A DNA stretch of 6,120 bases from contig JADLBT010000368.1 in assembly GCA_020847555.1 (NCBI GenBank), positions 1 through 6,120 on the forward strand, written 5' to 3'. Source of the stretch: Gemmataceae bacterium (GTDB taxonomy: Bacteria > Planctomycetota > Planctomycetia > Gemmatales > Gemmataceae). The position numbers and the translations under genes were made by a program. The first letter of the stretch is position 1; every line of letters begins with the position of its first letter. Below, in pieces: positions 4,546 to 6,120 of the stretch. The notes beneath the pieces were generated by a model, which saw only the letters and a program-made list of their open reading frames with translations, had not been told where the DNA came from and did no database searches.

Positions 4546-6120
4546 ATGGAATTGCCGAGCAGGCCCAAAAACGACCGTTACACCCGACCCGGTCAGTACA
4601 CGGCCCTCGAACGCCGTCTCCGCGACAACCCCGCCAACGCCCACATCCCGACCCTCGTCTGCTACGCCTTCGACCACCGCACACGTCTCGGGCCGTTCCT
4701 CTTCCTCGACAAGAGCCTGCTGCCGGCCGGCCCGCGCGCCATCGCGGCCGCGCTGCACAGCGCCGGGTTCACCCGCCAGCGCATCGTCCTGCGCCAGTGG
4801 AACCCGAACTTCCGGCCGAGCGAGGCGCGGCTCGACGGCGCCGTGCCGGAGATGCTGTTCGTCTCCAGCATGCAGATCCACTCGGCCAGCGCCTGCCAGA
4901 TGATCGCCGACGCGCACCGGCTCGGCGACGATCGGCCGTTCATCCTCGCCGGCGGGGCCAAGGCGATCTACGAACCGTGGGACTTCTTCGCCCTCGGTCC
5001 CAACGGCGCGTGCAGCGCCGACGTCGCCGTGACGGGCGAGGAGTATGTGGCGCTGGAACTTCTCGATCGGCTGATGGAGTCGCGGGCACGCGGCGAGCAC
5101 CTGCGCCGGACGTTCCACCGCATGCGCCGATCCGGCCTGCTCGACGACATCCCCGGCCTGGTCTACGTCGAGGGAGACGAGAAGGCGCCGGTGACGCGGC
5201 TGATCAACACCGGCATCCAGCGCATGGTCCAGGATCTGGACGAGCTGCCGCACCCGCTGGTGAGCATGGGCCTGATCGAGCCGCCGCACCGCCGCCGGAC
5301 CCTGTCGGCCCGCCCGATCCCGGCCGCGGGGCTTCACCGCTACGCGCGCATCGTCTCGCTGGTGACGACGCACGGGTGCAAGTTCCACTGCCCGTACTGC
5401 CCGATCCCGGCGTACAACCAGTTCACGTTCCGGTTCAAGAGCCCGCAGCGGCTGCGCGACGAGATGAAGGACATCGCCGAGCAGACCGGCATCGCGACCC
5501 TGTTCGGGACGGACGACAACTTCTTCAACAACCGCGAGACGGTGCAGGAGACGTTCGAGGTTCTCTCGAAGAGCAAGGTCCGCGGCAAGCCGTTCCGGGA
5601 CACGATCTTCTTCGGCACCGAGGCGACCGAGTTCGACGTGTTCAAGAACCAGGATCTGCTGCCGATGTGCCGGGACGGCGGGCTGCGGGCGATCTGGTTC
5701 GGGATCGAGGACATGACGGCGGAGTTGATCAAGAAGGGCCAGAGCCCGGAAAAGACGGCGAAGTTGTTCCAACTCCTCCTGCACCACGACATCGCCCCGA
5801 TGCCGATGATGATGCACCACGACGGCCAGCCGCTGTCGTCGCGCGGCAACCTGTACGGTCTGCTGAACCAGGTGCGGTTCCTGCGCAAGGCCGGGGCGGT
5901 GAGTGTCCAGGTGACGATTCTGACGCCCTCGGTCGGGAGCAAGGGCTACGAGGAGACGTACAACAACGGCCTGGTGATCGGGCAGGCCGGGGACCACAAG
6001 ATCGAGGACTACCAGTACGACGGCAACCACTGCATCGCCACCGAGGATCCGCAGCCGTGGCGCAAGCAACTGAACATCTGGCTGGCCTACGCGAGCTTCT
6101 ATAATCCGGTAAACTTCGTC
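4546..6120 (+). CDS. B12-binding-type radical SAM protein (3' end beyond window)
   Basis: The frame is open from ATG 4546 to the last base: 525 residues without a stop, so the C-terminus is missing. AAAGG (4534-4538) lies 7 nt before the ATG, and no other start exists upstream in frame. Residues about 35-178 resemble the Rossmann-like cobalamin-binding half of B12-dependent radical SAM proteins, with blocks PEMLFVSSMQIHSA (101-114), PFILAGGAKAIYEPWD (131-146) and ADVAVTGEEYVALEL (158-172). The classical D-x-H-x-x-G cobalamin motif is not seen. The radical SAM core starts at about 266 with THGCKFHCPYCPIP: C278, C282 and C285 form the CxxxCxxC that binds the 4Fe-4S cluster and S-adenosylmethionine. 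It continues through FGTDDNFFNN (320-329), FFGTEAT (355-361) and IWFGIEDMT (383-391), as in the MiaB/Elp3-like fold. The substrate is unknown; methyl transfer or another radical rearrangement is possible. The enzyme would be cytoplasmic and oxygen-sensitive. Two long open frames overlapping it (complement 4420-6069 and + 4470-6104) are Arg/Pro/Ala-rich shadows without motifs. Confidence 0.88.
   Translation, partial: MELPSRPKNDRYTRPGQYTALERRLRDNPANAHIPTLVCYAFDHRTRLGPFLFLDKSLLPAGPRAIAAALHSAGFTRQRIVLRQWNPNFRPSEARLDGAVPEMLFVSSMQIHSASACQMIADAHRLGDDRPFILAGGAKAIYEPWDFFALGPNGACSADVAVTGEEYVALELLDRLMESRARGEHLRRTFHRMRRSGLLDDIPGLVYVEGDEKAPVTRLINTGIQRMVQDLDELPHPLVSMGLIEPPHRRRTLSARPIPAAGLHRYARIVSLVTTHGCKFHCPYCPIPAYNQFTFRFKSPQRLRDEMKDIAEQTGIATLFGTDDNFFNNRETVQETFEVLSKSKVRGKPFRDTIFFGTEATEFDVFKNQDLLPMCRDGGLRAIWFGIEDMTAELIKKGQSPEKTAKLFQLLLHHDIAPMPMMMHHDGQPLSSRGNLYGLLNQVRFLRKAGAVSVQVTILTPSVGSKGYEETYNNGLVIGQAGDHKIEDYQYDGNHCIATEDPQPWRKQLNIWLAYASFYNPVNFV

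Noticed and set aside
4420..6069. Long open frame of 549 codons on the minus strand
   Set aside because: It lies fully across the radical SAM gene, is rich in Arg, Val, Ala, Leu and Gln with no recognisable domain, and arises from GC-rich third positions. The + strand frame from 4546 carries clear radical SAM motifs.
4470..6104. Open frame of 544 codons on the plus strand in another frame
   Set aside because: It is dominated by Arg, Pro and Ala with no motif, and it overlaps the radical SAM gene out of frame.

Overview
The window is GC-rich DNA that reads as a chromosomal stretch of a planctomycete, probably of the Gemmata type. The reasons are an exported sulfatase next to the tail of a PQQ-type beta-propeller protein, a small lone winged-helix protein, a DUF374 acyltransferase, a B12-binding-type radical SAM protein, and dispersed palindromic intergenic repeats. 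The assignment rests on protein-family content and general resemblance; there is no rRNA or marker gene to settle it.

Layout. Positions 3-200 (+) are the last 65 codons of a PQQ-like beta-propeller protein. Positions 273-1847 (+) encode a secreted arylsulfatase-type enzyme with an intact CxPSR sulfatase signature but unusual residues at several metal and active-site positions. Convergent to it, 1987-2346 (-) encodes a 119-residue winged-helix protein. A gene-free stretch follows (2347-2774), holding a 16-bp palindrome and a 74-bp palindromic repeat. Positions 2775-3461 (+) encode a BshB1-type PIG-L/LmbE deacetylase and 3574-4272 (+) a DUF374 lysophospholipid-acyltransferase-like protein; the two probably form one unit. 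A second, nearly perfect 74-bp palindromic repeat follows directly. Then come a TTGACA promoter candidate and a leader of about 110 nt. The last gene, a radical SAM protein with an N-terminal B12-binding-like domain, runs from 4546 off the right edge. This gene is open to the end of the window, while two long open frames on the other strand and in another + frame overlap it and are GC-driven shadows.

How the genes fit together. The propeller and sulfatase genes are 72 nt apart and may be co-transcribed; they fit the extracytoplasmic polysaccharide and sulfate-ester metabolism for which planctomycetes are known. The deacetylase/acyltransferase pair is bracketed by the two palindromic repeats, and the downstream one could end its transcript. 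BshB1 points to bacillithiol synthesis, but the acyltransferase neighbour leaves room for an amino-sugar lipid role. The radical SAM gene seems to have its own promoter; its substrate cannot be read from the sequence.

I do not see a defence system, CRISPR array, transposase or RNA gene. The most notable non-coding signal is the pair of equal-length 74-bp palindromes.
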